64,000 bases of DNA from Hevea brasiliensis (taxonomy: Eukaryota; Streptophyta; Magnoliopsida; Malpighiales; Euphorbiaceae), in NCBI RefSeq assembly GCF_030052815.1, contig NC_079497.1:23450258-23514257 (forward strand). The letters are read 5' to 3'. Shown piece after piece: positions 60,901 to 64,000 of this stretch. Numbering within the stretch: position 1 is the first letter of the stretch; the number at the start of each line of letters is the position of its first letter. Under the pieces are notes generated by a model. That model ran no database searches. It had not been told where the DNA came from and saw nothing but the letters and a program-made list of their open reading frames with translations. A program made the translations under genes and the position numbers.

Positions 60901-61303
60901 ATGTGATATCATGGCTTTTTAGCCATACTGACTGCATACGTGGTTGACGTTCTGCGTCCCATGGTATGACGGCCCGAGGCACCGCGGTGTCCAGTGCCAA
61001 CGACCCGTTATCAAGTCCGGTCAATTTGTATAGGTTACTTGGGCATGAAAAAGTATAACTGTGATTGAATTGATTATTAAAGAAAATACGAAAATTAAGT
61101 ATCAGGAATTATTACAAAAATACAAAGAAGTTCAAGATCATGAAGAAAATAATTAACGAAATGCATGAAGAAGTTAATATCATAAAACATGATTAGCCCT
61201 CCACTAAACAATAAGTTAATAATTATTCATTTCTTATGAACACAATAGCAAGGAAATTATTATTTTTATTTGCATATTATATTTTCTTGTGTTATTGGCA
61301 CCA

Positions 61304-61335
61304 CTAAGCTTTATGCTTAGCGTCGCTTTGCAACG
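61304..61335 (+). other. Tandem double hairpin, E 5' LTR
   Basis: Stem 1 CTAAGC/GCTTAG, stem 2 CGTCGC/GCAACG (one mismatch), about 670 bp before the LTR end. Confidence 0.7.
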
Positions 61336-62011
61336 CTGTGAGGTACCAAGATTTGGACAGAGGGCCAGAGACCACAGTTCGGTAAAGGCGCTTCACGATT
61401 CTGCATAGTGTCCGTGTCACCTCACCATCCACAGTGCATTGGTAGGACACTAGGTCCCATTTTGTATTTTGAGATTTTTGTAAATTTTGTAATTAAACTC
61501 TTATTTTATCATGTGTATTTGAAACAAATGTAATATAATTTTATATTAATGTAAGTACTTGTAATTTGTAATTATAAATCACATGTGAGAATTTATTTAT
61601 GATTTGAGTCTAATGATGATGTGAAATGAATGACAAATAGAGAAATTGTTAAGAAAATTGTGTTTGTGAAAGGAAAAGTAAATACATAACTGTGACTTGT
61701 ACATGATTATTACATGAGATGAATGATTGAGAAATGAATGGTGAAAAATGTTGTGATTTTGATATTGAAGTTTGAGAGTGATGAGATGATTGAATATGAT
61801 CATAGGAAGTGTTTTTCACAGGTTCCGAAGAACTGTTTTCTCTATTTTTAGATTTTCTATAAAATTCTCGGAACCTCAAATAAATTATATTTCACAAGTT
61901 ATATTCAAAAGGAAGAATAAAAATGAATTAAGATAAAATAGAGTGCTCGGCACACTGAGTGGCATAACTTGCTCGGCTACACTATAGTCGGGTAAGGGGT
62001 GTCACATTTAG

Positions 62012-62023
62012 TGGTATCAGAGC
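62012..62023 (+). other. Primer binding site of element E
   Basis: Exact TGGTATCAGAGC, five bases after the LTR. Confidence 0.92.
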
Positions 62024-62324
62024 GCGGTTTAGGCGTTTCTGGACCTAGATAGATTGCATATCATGCATTGCATTCATAAGAGTCGAGGTGACACTATTGC
62101 AGATCTGTATTTCCTGTTTATTTTAGGTTAAGGTATGGAATAAGAGAGTGAAGAGACAATGAGATAGCGAATGGAGATGAAAAAGGATGAGTACATAACT
62201 GTTTGAGGATAGGATTGAGACTAAGGAGAGAGTGAAGTAGGATAACACGGAAAGGTGAAGAAATAAAGAGGTAGTAGCTCCTTGGCTATTTACATTGGGT
62301 AAATTTCGAGGACGAAATTTAAAT

Positions 62325-62338
62325 AAGAGGGGAAGAGT
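62325..62338 (+). other. Polypurine tract of element E
   Basis: AAGAGGGGAAGAGT next to the 3' LTR, as in F. Confidence 0.88.
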
Positions 62339-64000
62339 TGTAACACCCTCCCCGTAGCAATTCTGCACAGTCAACTGTTCCGGTGACTAGTGTCGGTCCG
62401 GACAGCTAGAACTTTTGAAAAAAAATATTTAAACTAAAGTGAGGAACCATAATTAACTCAAATATTAATAAGAAAAATTTAGAAAAAATTTTAGAAATAA
62501 AATGCAACTAAGTCAAATGAGCCGGTGCCCAAGCGATGGGTAAACAGAGGTAAGTTGCGGTTCTCGCAACGAGGAGCCCTAGACCCGGGGAAAAATTCAT
62601 AAAATAATTATTGGGACTCCAGAGAAGGGTCATTGAGGTTCCTATGGCATTAGAATGCCAAGAAAATATTTAGAAAAATTTTTCAATCGGTACAGACAAT
62701 TTTGACCCGTTAAGCCAAACGGAGGGCATTTTGGTCATTTCGCCTTCAGAGGTGATTTTTGGCCGACTTGTCTAGTTGAGTAAATAATTAATATGACATA
62801 AAATATGAATAAACATTACTAGAAATTGAATTGAAAATGAGTAGAGAAGAGAAGAAAAGAAAATGAAAGAAAATGCTAATTATGACATCATATGATGTCA
62901 TTTAAATTTCCTCCACCAATCACAATTTGTTAAACTTATTAAAAGAGATAAAAGAGACCAAAAATATGAAAAACCAATCTGCATCTTCAACCTTGGGCAG
63001 CCTAAAAAACGTTGAGAGAGAGAGAGAGAAGAGGTTCCACCATTAAAGCTCCTTTAAGCTTCATTTCTCTCTTGTTTCCACTACTAAACCCTAACCCCTT
63101 TCATTAAACCTTGACCATATCACTTGGGGAAGCTTTTGGCAGTCAAGAAGAAGAAGGAAAGTGAAGTTTTAGCTTGAAGAAATCTGCCCTACAAGAGGTT
63201 AAAGTGAGGTTAGTGCTATCCTTTCACTCTCACTCCTTTAATCCTTATTAAAGCATCATTTTAAGTTAAGAAATTGTAAGAATTTGAAGTAAATTATATG
63301 TGTTAGGGCATCTTCAATTTTTGGCAGCCCTAAGGAAGGATGTGGTTGATTGTTTTAATGAATTTAGAATGGATAGAAATGATGTTTAAGGTATGAATAT
63401 GCATGGATGTTGAATTAGTGTGCTAATTGAGGTTTATGGATAATTTAAATTGGACATTAGGGTTTTGAGAAGTGAAACTTGGATTTAGCTTATGGAATTG
63501 TGAAAGAACATTATAAGGGTCAATTAGTGACTATTTTAGGTATGTTGACCATGAATTGGACTGAAAAATAGTATAGCCAAGTGAATGTGTAGGCTGCCTT
63601 GTTAGTACAGCAGAGGGACTGAAAATTCAGTCCACTTGCACAGCCATAACTTTGGCTGTGTAGGTCCAATTGATGTTTGGCCAATTGGACATGAAACTAG
63701 GCTTATAATGGCGCATTTTTGCTGAAGAAACCATGCCCAAAAGACCAAAGCAAGTGGACCAAAACTTGGCCCCAATCCGGATACCCTGTAAACAGCCCCT
63801 GCAGAAATGACCAAATAAATAGTAACTGTTCATTTGGCCATAACTCACTGTAGATATGGTCAATTGACCTGAAATTTTACAGCAACAAGTTAAGACATAG
63901 ACAAACAACTTTCATGAAGAAACCTACCCCAAATTATGACCAGAACCTAACCCAAATGGCAGTCACAGTTACTGTTCAAACCTGCAACTCTGCAGATTTT
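62339..64000 (+). repeat. Element E 3' LTR (partial)
   Basis: Runs off the window. It contains the region deleted in the 5' copy. Telo-box-like AAACCCTAACCC at 63086-63097. Confidence 0.92.
62511..62555 (+). other. 5S-rRNA-like 3' segment, E 3' LTR
   Basis: AGTCAAATG, AGCGATGGGTAA, GTAAGTTGCGG: the most diverged copy, 172 bp from the LTR start. Confidence 0.4.

Larger units (their letters stand above)
58778..62006 (+). repeat. Element E 5' LTR
   Basis: TGTAACACCC to GGTGTCACA, 3229 bp. Compared with the 3' LTR it lacks about 440 bp (equivalent to roughly 62424-62864) at 58860-58873, including the 5S-like segment. It contains a plant telo-box-like AAACCCTAACCC at 59094-59105. Confidence 0.92.
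62007..62338 (+). other. Element E interior without genes
   Basis: The first about 120 bases match the leader of element F (36054-36180), and the last about 40 match F's 3' end including the polypurine tract. The middle (about 62130-62280) is purine-rich and matches no gag or pol that I can see. No useful ORF. Confidence 0.85.
58778..64000 (+). mobile_element. Element E: non-autonomous chromovirus with giant LTRs, cut by window end
   Basis: 5' LTR 58778-62006, interior of only 332 bp (62007-62338), 3' LTR from 62339 to beyond the window. Primer site and polypurine tract are present but no gag or pol. In the overlap I could compare (about 1.1 kb) the LTRs are about 99 percent identical, with about ten differences. 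The TSD cannot be checked because the right end is outside; the left flank is TTCCA. Confidence 0.9.

Noticed and set aside
4671..62555. A true 5S rRNA gene
   Set aside because: Only the 3' part resembles 5S; box A, the 5' half and a T-run terminator are missing, and the spacing differs.

Overview
This is plant nuclear DNA made almost entirely of nested LTR retrotransposons. Ty3/gypsy chromoviruses with C-terminal chromodomains (Tekay/Del type), an Athila-type element and a TRIM array all point to a flowering plant, probably a eudicot with a repeat-rich genome; the species cannot be fixed from the sequence. I see no host protein gene, tRNA or complete rRNA gene. Every recognisable reading frame is a decayed gag or pol (or Athila extra ORF) fragment.

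Layout. 1-1187: unassigned flank. 1193-13421: element A, a complete minus-strand Tekay-type element with 3.7 kb LTRs and a GCTAA target-site duplication (TSD). 13603 onward: element B, a minus-strand chromovirus LTR that is the outermost host of a nest. B is interrupted by element C (14691-56721, plus strand, Athila type, TSD ATAAA), then by a TRIM array (57108-58631, TSD AATTT), then by element E (58778 to the window end). Inside C lie solo LTR H (25324-29099, TSD CTTAT) and, within C's 3' LTR, element D (29312-55173, plus-strand Tekay type, TSD TTCAT). Inside codon 10 of D's gag lies element F (32974-47082, plus strand, chromovirus, TSD AACAA). Inside F's pol, at the RT/RNase H junction, lies solo LTR G (38893-42025, minus strand, TSD GGAAA). 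The deepest path is B > C > D > F > G. Element E has two very large LTRs around only 332 bp of internal sequence.

The autonomous elements once encoded Gag, an aspartic protease, reverse transcriptase, RNase H and integrase, plus a chromodomain in A, D and F. All are now broken by stops (often CAG to TAG), frameshifts, lost catalytic residues or insertions, so none in this window looks able to move itself.

The most interesting signals are non-coding and shared by divergent chromovirus LTR families. (1) A 5S-rRNA-like 3' segment sits about 170 bp from the LTR start. (2) A tandem pair of hairpins about 560-690 bp from the LTR end has arms that change between families while pairing is largely kept. 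(3) A 27-31 bp near-perfect inverted repeat lies mid-LTR. Other points are a 74 bp AT-rich GT-AG insertion in the integrase of F that looks like an intron, and the TRIM array with a two-unit higher-order repeat.
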